NCBI RefSeq assembly: GCF_019097595.1
Contig: NC_080734.1
Location: 14,493,392-14,557,391, forward strand
Source of the DNA: Hemibagrus wyckioides
Taxonomy: Eukaryota > Chordata > Actinopteri > Siluriformes > Bagridae
Reading direction: 5' to 3'
DNA length: 64,000 bases
In this document: piece by piece, positions 1 to 12,000 of the stretch
Layout: each line of letters opens with the position of its first letter
Position numbering within the stretch: the first letter of the stretch is position 1
Made by a program: the position numbers and the translations under genes
Notes under the pieces: generated by a model
What the model was told of the DNA's origin: nothing
What the model saw: only the letters and a program-made list of their open reading frames with translations
Database searches by the model: none

Positions 1-1847
1 CTGTGAGAATAATTATAAATTAGTATTCAGGGGACTAGATGTATGCTAAATAATTAGAGCTTTATTACAATATTATGGCTGGAGCTCACACACATGCACA
101 CAGAGTATACCTCTTTTCATCTCGAACCACCAAGAGAGGCGAGCCGTTTATACATACTGGCTGCAGAGATGGTTACACAAGCTTGCGACCCCTCACTCAG
201 CAGCCTTCCACATCAAGAGACGCATACCAAAGTCCACTCCTACTCAATATCCTAGCATGTCAAAACGCATAAGTCCACTCATACACACAAATAGCAGTTA
301 GTTACCAGCCTGAAAAAAATCCACCAGAAATCCTGAATACTTTCACAAATGATTATTTTAATTAGTACAAATGTTTAATTATTGGCCAACCTTTAACTAA
401 TTATTTAATAAATTTATTTATTATTACTATTATTATTATATTATTTATTATTTAAATATATTATGTGAATCACTGAACACCAGTTCACATGTTGATAAAT
501 GCGTGTTTCATTTCCACACACATTAGCATGTAAAGACTTTTGTCTGTGTGTGATGAACATATTGCCTGCAGTCCAGAACAGTCATATTGATGTGTCATCT
601 GCGAGTCATTCTCTCATGCATATGTCCTTGGTGACTTGAGGATTGTTTTCTAAGAGACACTTGTGCATAAAATGAATGCCACTCAGACTGGATTAAATTG
701 TTATTTGCTAGGGTCTTTCACTCAATTATCTTTGAAAAGCTGTGCTAACAAATAAGTGTCAAACAGTCAGCTTTAATTGCAGTGGGTACTGGATACATGG
801 CTGTACAGGGAGTCTCTTAACTGCTGGTTAGCTTAGGGCTATTTATCAGAGACTTTAACTCATAAGGGCATGTTTGTGGCCCTACATAACTCTGGCAGTC
901 TTTAAACATTTAATTGAGGCACCGAAAATAAAAATATTACCGTTATTTTCTGGTGTCTATTACCAGCAGTATGGTGGTGGTTTATTTAGGCTTTTTTGCC
1001 ATTGTGCCTTTGCACACAAACCTCTTCTACACGTGGAGCGGTTTTAGTTTGTCTGATTTATAAGAAAGAAATAAAAGGCAGAGTGTTGCATATGCACAAC
1101 ATCTCCAAACTGTCACTTTTGACAGCTGAATGATCAAACTTAGAATTGTCAGTTTTGACAGCAGAAGATGAAACCTAGCCCCTCCAAGTCACAGAGCAGA
1201 GCCGCTTGTCATTTGCAGGCGGATTACAGAAGCTGAGCGGAGGCTGAGGGAATAACCTGAAAACCTCAATTTATCAGTTTAAATATCCGCATAGATATCA
1301 TGAATATACATGCTCCAGCCATGAGTCAGAACTAAACATAGCTTCAGATTTCCCCTCACAGCTTAATAATTGCAGCTAGTGCTTACTGATTCCTGCTCTG
1401 CCCTTGCAAACTTCAAAGCTCTAAAGTCCAGTGCCATGTTTCCGGAGCCAAGAGAGATTTTGAAAGCTAAGCATATCCTGCCGGTGCTCCTGGCAGTGCT
1501 CATCTGTCGAGGTCACAGAGCTGGCGTGTGTATTAAGCAGGGGCACGAGCTCATAGAGAAGAGCTTCTGTCCCTTCTGATTGGATCAGTGAATTGGGAGT
1601 GACCTTCAAAGGGTAGTTTATTTGGCATACACATTAGAAAAACCCGACTATAATTTAATTTATGTAGCTATTAAATTCTCAACTTTAATAAAAATGTGTG
1701 ATGTTTTGAGTTGTGAAGTCACATACCAAGGCTTTAAGTATCTGTTAACACAAAATACTATGTTTGACTGTATAATAAGTATTAAATTAGTGTTAGGAGA
1801 GTTACAGTTGAGTGCAAAAGAATTAAATTAAATAATTTTTTCTGAGG

Positions 1848-2110
1848 ACATGGTGGCTTAGTAGTTATCATATTTGCCTTGATCCTAGTTGGGAGTTCAA
1901 TTCCTGCCTCCAGTCAGTGTGTGGAGTTTGCACGTTCTCTTGCTTCTGGGGGGTTTCCTCCAAGTACTCTGGTTTCCTCCTCAGTCCAAAGATATGTATT
2001 GTGATTGGCATCTCTAAATTGTCTGTATGTGAATGAGTGTGTGAGAGTGTGTGCATTGGTCCACAGTGTCCTAAGTCACCTGGGATAGACTTCAGGTTTC
2101 CTGTTTTCAA
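1848..2110 (+). repeat. tRNA-derived SINE
   Basis: The head resembles a tRNA promoter: GGTGGCTTAGTAGTTA as A box and GGGAGTTCAATTCCTGCC as B box. The body carries the phrase about GTTTGCACGTTCTC, GTTTCCTCC and CCAAAGATATG typical of a very common fish SINE. Diverged, so probably old. Confidence 0.75.
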
Positions 2111-3401
2111 CAAGGAAACCTTCCACAACATTTTAATAAGAGGTGAAATAGTGGGGGGATGTGAATAGGGTGAAAGAGATGCGCAGTGGCACTGGGTGAG
2201 TTTTGATGGTAATCACACTAATCATGAAAGTGTGACTCACTAGCATTTTTGTTGGTTCTACACAGAATGATACAGAATGGCATTCAGGAGATTCACTCTG
2301 CTTTCATTTTTTGGATTCAGGCACTCAAGCCCCCTCATGCCAGCATGTCTACTCTTGTACTTTTGTATTTATAAGCTCAACCTGTCCCTTGGCACTCCTT
2401 AATGTAGTCCTTGCAAGCTAAATGTGGATAAATCATTCAAGGCTCTGTTAAGACATGAATCTGTGCATGAACAAATTTACAAAGTCTTCATGCATTTAAA
2501 CCTCTGTAACCTATTCAGTCCTGCAAATTTTAGGGCTTTCCTGTTCTAACACACCCACTCCAGGGGAATTATGTGATTATTGTTATATGAAATTGTTAAA
2601 GGCATTGTTGTTAAAGGGTATTGTTTTTCTTTTAATGCTCTGATGGAATGTGAACCTGTTTGGACCTCATGTCCTCGTTGACAGATGCATGAGGATAAGT
2701 AGTAGCATTTAAAAACAACTGTTGAGGTAATGTACAATGGCAGCTCACAATCACTGCAGTGTCTCTTAATGCACAAATAATTAAAGCAAACATTCATGCT
2801 TGATCTTTCAATTCTCTCCAATGGATATAGTGCTAACTGTCTTTTTATTGCTTATCTTTTAATCCAAAATATACGACTAATAGATGCACTCTGGATTTCA
2901 GGCCTGTACTCAAATAAAATATATGAACATGAGAGTGAAAATTACAATTCTACCATCTCTTTTGTCAGATTCTCTTTATTTTTTGGCTTTTGTCACAATA
3001 TTTCTTTGAAACAGATACAGTTTAATAGTAGTTACCAATCTCCGTTATTCTTTTTTTCACTCTTTCCCTCCCCTTTTCATTTTTTTTTTCTTTGCATCTG
3101 TGCTAATAAGGTTTTGTTCTAGTGTCTGGATCCATCAGGGCCCCCTGCAATTTATCCCCCACTGGCAGCGAATAAAAGAAGACAATAGGATTTTAGAGAT
3201 AATCACAGTGGGATGCACATATCTGCCAAGCAAACAGACATTAAACCTAGGCAAAGCTTCATAAAAATTAGACTCAAGCTGCTGAGATTAGAATCAAGCC
3301 AAAGACAACTTAATAGGGAGAGGTGCCTAAGTATTCTGACTTTAAAGTCAGAAGTTCATATTTAACTAGATTTGTATTTCCCCAAGTCTATACACATTGC
3401 T

Positions 3402-3440
<39 letters not shown>

Positions 3441-3620
3441 GGAAAGGGATTGAGCAGTGAGGCCTGGATAGAGGGAAAAAAGAGAAATTAAGAAACAGGA
3501 AAAGAGAATGTATGAGAGAGGCAAAAAAAAAAAAATTTGAAAAGAAGAAGAAAAAAAAGTAATAAAGGAAATGAAAAAGAGAAGCCAAAAAATGATATAA
3601 AGTAATGGGGAAGGGAAAGA
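3402..3620. repeat. GAAA microsatellite and purine-rich tract
   Basis: About ten GAAA units (3402-3440), then about 180 bp that is nearly all A and G. Open frames here on the - strand are low-complexity Phe/Leu/Ser artefacts. Confidence 0.9.
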
Positions 3621-4804
3621 GAAGGATACAAGACTGAAAAGAAAAGGATCCTACTGAAATAAAATCAGGAAAATATCCCATGGTTCTAGGTAATGGAGCT
3701 AAATATGAATTGACTTGGCTTCGGATTCGTGTAGTCAGGGTGTACACTTTTTTTCTTGGACTCCAGAAATATCCAGCTTAAAATATTCAGAAAGAGAGCT
3801 GAGTGCAAACGTTGAATAAGGCTTGAACTCGATGACTTGCTGTGAACCACAAGTGAAACCTCAAATCTTGTATTTTCTCAAAACATTAAGATAAGAGGCT
3901 AAGGTAACAGGATAAAGAGAGAGAGAGGAGACAGTATGAATGTAGATGAGATTAGTCCTACATGGAAATCTTGTAATGGACCTTGATGGCAATTGACTTT
4001 GCATTAGATACCTGTAGATTTTTCTTTAGGAACTCATCAAGGCTGACTGCTGAACCGAAGTGTGTGATTTCAGCACCATGGACAGCGACCGACTCTACTA
4101 GAGCCATTTTTTTAATATCAATTTTTCTTCAAGATTTATAATGGGGGTTGTCGATGGAGGATCCGTTATCTTATGTGTGCAAATATTCTCCTCTGTCAAC
4201 TGATAGCAGTTGTTTAATATTTTATGCAAGTCTCATCTCCCACAGTCAGATCTAACAGCATTGAGGAGTTAAAGGAGTGAAAGAGTCAAGTAAATTATGC
4301 ACTTCTAAATAAAATATTCAGATTTCATTGTGCATTACTGCAGCAGCTGCTTTGTTTAATGGAAGGAACTTTCAAGCCCTTTGTTTCTTTACTGCCTAGG
4401 ACAGCTGTCAGGGAAATATAATACAACCCTGCTTTTTTCTCCTTCTTTATTTTCCCTACTCATCTCCTTTGCTCAGGTGTGATGGGCTCAGCCTCCTCTC
4501 ACTTTGAAGATGCACCCTACTGGGAAAGCAGCCTTTTGATTCCTACCCTCCTTTAGTCTATGCAGTGGCTGTCCTTTTTGGGAGTGTGAATGTCTACATT
4601 CTCTACCTTTTCCTTTTTTGTTTTGTTTTCTTATATTCATTGAATTACTTTTATAAGGAGTTGTAAGTTCTTCACATATCATACACAGGAAGCTCAAAGT
4701 GATGCTCATAATTTACTTTTACCATTAAATACTGCATGCCGGAGGGAAAAATTTATGGGATTTAAATAATTTTCTGGGCTCTGGGAGACTTTGTGTCTTG
4801 TGTA

Positions 4805-4850
4805 GGAAGAACCACATATGGCCGTAATCGTCTGGTGTCCACATACGTTT
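4805..4850. mobile_element. Short Tc1-type terminal remnant
   Basis: GAAGAACCACATATGG and GGTGTCCACATACGTTT match the right end of the same non-autonomous Tc1 family seen at 18342-19216. Only about 45 bp survives. Confidence 0.5.
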
Positions 4851-7120
4851 ATTTATATTGTGTATACAGAGAAATGTGAAATACCCACTTGACCTGTCTT
4901 TCTATCTGCAAGATCAGATTAAAGGTAAGTTTTTATGGTGTTAAAGCATATGCATTAATGTGGTATTAAAATTTCTTGCAGTCTGGCTTACCATATAGTA
5001 CACTATGGCACTGGAAAAGTTCACTGGCATTACAACATCCTTAAATTCACCAGGTGGGTTGGGAACAGAATAAATGTGTATGACATTCAACCAGTACTGC
5101 CGGACCATTTATAAGCAATATTTGCACCCATTTATTTCCATATTCTGCATGTCATGGAGTTGCTTCATGTACGTTATATTTACTGGATACTAATTCAAGC
5201 AGAAGGCTTTTGAAGAAATTCCTCTCATGGGCTAGACTCTTATTTTTTCCCAGTGACAGGACACATCTTTTATTTCTCTTCAGTAATTGCACTTGTCCAA
5301 TCATTTACCATAATCACAGGGCTCCTGCAGATATAAGTTAATTGAAAGTGTAAGAAATTAATTGGAATTTGAAATGAATCAGGGATTACTTTAAAATATA
5401 ATAGCCGTCTTCTCCTAAAGTGTAATATCTGTATGTCATAAAATTGGCTCTGAGATGACTCTGCTGATAGCTGAATAGATATGAGTTCTGGGAAATTGGA
5501 TGGATGAATCTCAGAGTGAATAAAGCTAAGAACATTTGGGTGAGAGTAAAGGAAATCCCTTTTTCAGGAATGCAGGAATCCGTTGTGTTCGACAATGCAG
5601 CGATCGACAGTGCTGGTCCCTTGAGATGTACGTTCCTACAGGATTTGGTTTCAACATTAATTCAGTACACCTCCTGAATATTGTAGCCAATAGCTTCTGT
5701 AACGGTGGATCTTCAGGAAGAGGGTTGTTGATCAGGAGTCTGAGCTGACAAACAGTATTTTAGCATTTTCACCATTTATGCCATTTTAGAATACAATTCC
5801 ATTTATACATTAAATCATTTGGGCTAATGCTTTTAACCAAAGTGACTTGCAATTGAGACTGAAGTTCAAGTTAAACAAGTGGCAGCATGATGCTGGGATT
5901 CGAGCATACAGTATGATCATGCAATGCCGTGAGTAACCCATGAGTTTACACTAATTACAAATTGGAAACAACCCTTCCTTACAGTAAGAGACGTTTGAAA
6001 GCATGTACGTCAATCCAGGATATTTGTATAAAGAGTTATATTTGTGTCATACATCTATCATCTATCACTGATACACATCTTCATTTAAATGCTTGTTATC
6101 CATGTGGAGGCCTTATACAATCTAATCAACTCTCACATTAAGGAACTTTCAACTTTCACACATAGTTGCATTCGTTGCTAAGCAACAAAGCATGGTCCTA
6201 CACCCTTCTGTGGTCTGTGCATTCTGCTGTCCCAAGCAAACTAATTTGACTGAGTATACTGTATTCAGCAGAAAATGTTCAGCTTGTCAGACTCAGTCTC
6301 TTTCCCATTGCAATAGTCTCAATATGTCACCAACATTCAACCCTATCTGAAGATAAGATCATTCTAATGATGTTTAAATGATTATCATATTACAGGATAG
6401 AGACTCCCCTTCATCTCCAGCTTACTAAAGCCTCTTCATGTCCTATATTCAGTAATGCCCTAGATTCATTATTTTCAGATTTTAAATACCATGGGATAGT
6501 TGGGTCCCTTATTAGGTTTTTCTAAGTGTGAATTAAAAACTTATTATTATTATCATTATTTTAATATATTTATTTATTGGCTGTGAAATCTGAATGCTAT
6601 TGTGGTTCTTCTACTAAAATTTCTGAATATTGGCAATTGAAATTCAGCCCCTGGCCATTTCAGATGTGAGATATTGGTTGCTAAGGGCAACTGTCTCATG
6701 CCCATTTGCAAATCTAAAGTGTATTCCTTAATCAAATCTGTCAGCATAAAAGATCCATCATTAGTTATCTGTGAAGAGCATCACTGTTGAGTTTGTGTGC
6801 AAATGAGTCCATCAAGCACTGTGAAAACAGTGGCATTGACTGTGTGAGCACAACTCAAGTGATCATGTTTTAGACAAACAAAATTGCTCAAATGTTAGTT
6901 GAAACCTAGACCTCGGTGTGTTCTTTCACTTAACTTCAATTCGGGTTAGTACTGTAGGCGAGAGATATTTCATTAAAATGTGTAAAAGACCAATTTCATA
7001 ACATTTCTGTGTGGATAAGTGACCATGATATCTGAAAGATGGCACCTTTAATGCTTGATAAATAATAACTATGTAAATCATACCAGTAGGTGGATTGGCT
7101 AAAATGAATTGCCCTTAGGC

Positions 7121-7164
7121 ATGTGTGTGTGTGTGTGTGTGTATGTGTGTGTGTGTATGTGTGC
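7121..7164. repeat. TG dinucleotide microsatellite
   Basis: Uninterrupted TG for about 20 bp, then TG broken by single TA steps. Confidence 0.9.
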
Positions 7165-7546
7165 ATACAGGGTCCTTGCAATGTATTGTGTCCCATTCAG
7201 GGTGTTTCTGGTATAGACTCTGCACCATTCCTCTAGATTTTTCAGCATATCTTTTTACACAAAATATTTGCTTCAAATTCACTCAGTTACTTCTTTATAC
7301 TTAGTGGATTTAATTAAGTGTAACACACAATACAGTAAACTTGTGTATAATAAAAAAAAATTAAATGGTTTGAGGTGATCAGTTTCTTCAGTGTTTACAG
7401 TGTAGCAGCTGCTGCTCTTCATGCTGTACTGCTTACTGTTCCAGTTATAGCAAATCAGCCTGCACCACCACATGCATTTAATACAGACACGAGTGTTCTT
7501 ACAGTATGTCTGCTCCCTTGTGTAATAGTGTTTCAGAAAATTAGAT

Positions 7547-7683
7547 CTCTCTCTCACTCTATCTCTGTCTGTCACTCTCTCTCTCTGTCTGTCTCTCTAT
7601 CTCTCTCTCTCTCGCTCGCTCTCTCTGTCTGTTTCTCTCTGTCTGTCTGTCTGTCTCTCTCTCTCTCATTCTCTCTCTGTCTG

Positions 7684-7736
<53 letters not shown>

Positions 7737-7757
7737 CGCTCTCTCTCTCTGTTTCTC

Positions 7758-7809
<52 letters not shown>

Positions 7810-7960
7810 TCACAGCAACAATGCACATACCTGAACATATCATTAGAGCCATGCGCTTTCCTGTTTTTGCAATAACAGAGGATGTAGCTCTCTCTGTCTC
7901 CCTCTCGGTCTCCCTCTCTCTGTCTTTCTCTCTCTCTCTTTTTCTCTCCCTCTCTCACAC
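7547..7960. repeat. Long CT-rich tract with higher-order repetition, left arm of an inverted pair
   Basis: Pyrimidine tract of CTCT and CTGT units. Phrases such as GTTTCTCTCTGTCTGTCTG and TCTCGCTCGC/TCTCGTTCGC recur about 120 bp apart, so it has grown by block duplication. A CA repeat interrupts it at about 7789-7810. A unique core at 7829-7895 (GAACATATCATTAGAGCCAT and GTAGCTC) reappears inverted at 14288-14364. Confidence 0.9.
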
Positions 7961-8865
7961 ACATACAACAACCCAAACACCCCCAAACATCAGTTTTCCC
8001 CAAATCGTAATGCAGTCTATAGCAACGCCCTGTTTATAGACCAGTTCAAATCTCATTACTGTATTATCTGTTACTGTAATTTACCCTCACTCGCTATTTA
8101 CAAACAGAGCAAGTGTTTAAGTGCAAGTTGCTTCTCTGAGTAATTTGGGTAACAGCCTGGAGCATCAACATTGATTTGTTGTGGATTTGTCAGTAGCTCA
8201 TCTCAGGAGACTGGTCTAGGTGAGATAGTGCCTCTCTAGCTTTGGGGAACAGTAATGTTCTTCATGCTTTTTCTGGGACACAGTATTTCTCTGGCCCAGA
8301 TTTACCATGAGTGAGCATTTTGGGTTATAATACAGGCAAGGTACAGGCAACAGTAGCTAAAAATAGAAATGGCTTACATGTGTGATATAACTTTTGTTTA
8401 TCATTGTTTTGGCAAATTTACTACAGGCTATTTGGAATGATGTGCCAATGGATTATTTACTTCTAACAGAGAAGTGATGGGAAGCCTGTCCTCCATACCA
8501 TAAACAGCTGGTGCAGGCTGGCAGAGGCAGATAGTCACAACATGACTCTGTCAGAGCAACACAATTTACAGACAGACACATTACCGCCATCAGCTTGCTT
8601 CTGTGCATGTACACAATATATAGATTTCTTTATCACTGAAGCCTATTTAAAGCTTTCCGAATAAAATGAAACCCGCACTTCTCCCTGTTACACTCACAGT
8701 TAAAGTCTCACTTACATGGACCGTAATTACTTTAGTTTAACTGATTGGGACATCAGTCATTAGACCTAAAAACCCTTGGTGTTTTGGGCATTCAACAAAT
8801 TAGTTTGTTCGTAGTTTGTTGTTATTTGTTCGTGCTTGAAAAGAGTCTGCTCTTTGTTTTTGTAG

Positions 8866-9008
8866 AGCTTCCAGAGAACTGGACGGACACTAAGGAGACT
8901 CTGCTGGAGGGAATGGTGTTCAATGTGAAGTACCTGGGCATGACGTTGGTTGGTCAGCCTAAAGGAGAGGAAATGGCCGCCGCTGCCATCCACAGGATTG
9001 TCTCAACG
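8866..9008 (+). CDS. ldlrap1: ldlrap1 exon (PTB, part 1)
   Basis: Codes for visible residues 1-48, from (K)LPENWTDTKE to AAIHRIVST. The acceptor is tgtag before 8866. Incoming phase is 1: the leading AG completes a codon that is probably Lys. The donor is ACG|gtaagt and outgoing phase is 0. A second AG two bases downstream could also serve as acceptor but would shift the junction. This is the second coding exon if the human arrangement holds. Confidence 0.92.
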
Positions 9009-12000
9009 GTAAGTTTCCATCAGTGAGTGAAGATTGTATCCAGAGGTTAACCATTTTTAAATATGTTTGTTGGAAATGATGTTATGGAGAAAATGATGCA
9101 AACAGTTTTGAACCAATGACAGTAAAAACAAAAAACAGTAGCACAACAATTATCAAGACTTATTAAACATTTTTACTTATGAACTGTGCATAGTTTGGTA
9201 TAAACGACCAGTTAACTGCCTAGTATATTGTTATCAAGGTATTTCTAAAATGCTATTTGTTTTTCTCTTCTAAGTAGTAAGGTATTTTCATCAGAACCAC
9301 ATATAAAATATTACATGAAGTAAATGAGAGCTTCAATTAATACTAATTTCTTTAAGCTAATATACAGTGTAGGCATCAATCAATATTTGCTTAAATTAGT
9401 TTATTTCCTCAGACTTTTATTGATCAGATTTCATCAATTGCCTGAAAATCTCTGACCTCCAGAAATCTCACATAGACCTCTGCTGAAAATTTGTGGGTTA
9501 TTAGTAGCACTCAAAGTAGGGCCCAGTTACACCCCTGGGGTCTTGTGAGTGTTCATGATTTTCATTATAATTATCGAAATCCACCATTTTGTTAGTTTGT
9601 TGTCTGTTTGTCTGACCTCTTGAATTGAAGGGGTTAAACTCAAATCCCTGTCAACTTGGACCTAATTTGCTCTACTGGTGGCACATTCAGGAATAGAAAG
9701 CTTTACTGCTCTAATAAATAGAGAAAGGTTAATGTATATATTCAAAGAAATAGGACCCAATCTGTACTAAGAGGGTCTGTGAATTTTTTTGTTTACACTT
9801 AAAAGTGTCCCTGGATAGAAACAGAATAATTCATCAGTTGTTGCTCTTCTAATGGAGCCAAACTTCTGCACTGCATTTGTTCTTAAAGTTCTGTTTTGTT
9901 GAAGCATGACAGAAGTAGATTTACTTTCTCTTTGTGCTACAGCAGAATTCATGTTGCAGAGAAAAATGACTCCCAGAGATTACACAGAGATTGTGACTTC
10001 AGTCTAGCTGCTAGTGAGTTTTTCATTCCGGCACATTGACTGCCGTCTCATGGGCACTGAAAAGGCCCTCCAGATATAGTTTGCCTGATTTCCTCATTTT
10101 CTTTTGTCCTTGAAGATGATTCTCTCTCTCTCTCTCTCTCATCACACACTCCTTTCAATGTTGGCCCTGTTTCTATATTATAATCCCTTTGCTCTACAGT
10201 AGTGTGATAACACTTGTGTATCTCAGTAAACTGTTCCAGTGTGTGTGTGTTTTAAAGCTCAGTTAAAGCTCAGTTAAGCTTTTTACCAGCAGATTTGTTC
10301 TGCTAATCAAAACACACACAACATAACACACAACATATTATGGACTTTTGGACATTCAGATGTGTTTTTCTGAATTTTACAGGCTCGTGCCAGTACAAAA
10401 AAATTTCGGAAGGTGACCCTCAACGTTTCCCCTAAAGGGATCATCATTACAGACACTGAGACCAGCGATCTTATCGAGAACGTGTCTATTTACAGGTAGT
10501 AATGAATTGTTTCTTGTACAGACCCTATTGTAAATACCACATTACATTTTAGAAACTCTAGAAATGCAAGAACTTGACAGATACAACATGTTACAGTGGT
10601 TTTAAAAGGAAGTATTGTTCAATAGATTGACTTGCAGAATTTGCAGTAGTTGCAGAAGTTATAAAGGGTTCTATATGACAGATAATTCTGTATTAGAAGC
10701 TCTTTCTCATTCTACCTTGATTAAGCCTTTTGCTGTGTTTGTTTTTCGTGCCCCTTAAAACTGTTTATGAAACATTTTAAAAATATGAATTACATTGTCA
10801 CATTACACCTTTTAAACCACCCCATTCTTAGTTATTGCTGTCTGTAATCTATATTAAATAAACCCAGTGGCGGGCCGTGCATTTCACACCTAGGCCTTCA
10901 CTGGTGTCCTTCCTGAATTAATCCACCTCTATACCATCATTATGACACCAAGGCAATAGATACTAATTAACCGTTAAATAACAAAGTAAAAAAGAAATTA
11001 GACTACAGTATTTCACACCTCACAAGGAATAGTCCATTTTATTACAGTCCGCCTTGAAAATGCATTTGTAAGGATGTCTGAGACCAAATCGATTTCATCT
11101 CCTCGGTCAGCCATTGTGAGTTAAAATATATATATATTTTATTTAGTTTGTGCGGTTCGCTGCCTCTGACTACATCAATTATCCAATAAAAGGACGGGAA
11201 ATTGCTGACGTAATCGTATGCCTGCTAGATGGCCCCAGTGATGCCAACTCGAAATCTGATTGGTTAATGTAACAATTTCATAGCCACTTATTTTAAGCTA
11301 CGGGAGCCTGCACTATTGATTCTGAAGGCCTTAAGGCAGATTTCTTTCACTCTGGCATGACGGGATAAATATTCTTATCATAAATATACACTACTGGAAG
11401 CAGCGCAACCAAGAGAAAAGTTATGAAATGTAGAGAATAGACTATTGGGAATACTTTAATACACATTCATGGAAAAATATATTAAATACATTAAAATGCA
11501 AGTAAGTGATTCAGATCACTGCTGTTTAGGCCAGCAGAGAAGGCCTTGCTGGCCCTGACAGCCTACCACTGACGGCCCACCACCTCACTTACTTGAAATT
11601 ATACCACTTGTTTCTATAGGTGGTAGGCTATGTCATTGGTTAGCTATTATACTTGCTTTTAAAATCATTACAAATTTAATCAGATGAAAAGATAAATCAG
11701 CGTGACTGTTGGGCCTGGCTCACAAGACGGTCTGGCTCACAGTCTCCACTCTAATTCATCCCAAAGGGTTCTATCAGATTGAGGTCAGGACTCTATGCAG
11801 GTCAGTCAGGTTCCTCCACAGCAAACTCCCTCATCCATGTCTTTATGGACCTTGCTTTGTGTACTGGTGTGCAGTCATGTTGGAACAGGAAGGGGTCATC
11901 CCCAAACTGTTCCCACAAAGTTGGGAGCATAAAATTGTCCAAAATGACTTGGTATGAAGCTGAAGCATTAAGAGTTCCTTTCACTGGAACTAAGGGGCCG

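Larger units (their letters stand above)
1..7546. other. Region upstream of first visible ldlrap1 exon, no gene recognised
   Basis: AT-rich DNA without any exon I can support. I looked for the LDLRAP1 first exon (family start MDALKSAGR-like) and did not find it, so it is probably before this window. Contents that I recognise are one SINE (1848-2110), a purine-rich GAAA tract (3402-3620), a small Tc1-type end (4805-4850) and a TG repeat (7121-7164). Confidence 0.6.

Noticed and set aside
1848..2110. Functional tRNA gene
   Set aside because: A- and B-box-like sequences are present here and in the other SINEs, but they are followed by a SINE body, and no cloverleaf with a matching acceptor stem is evident.
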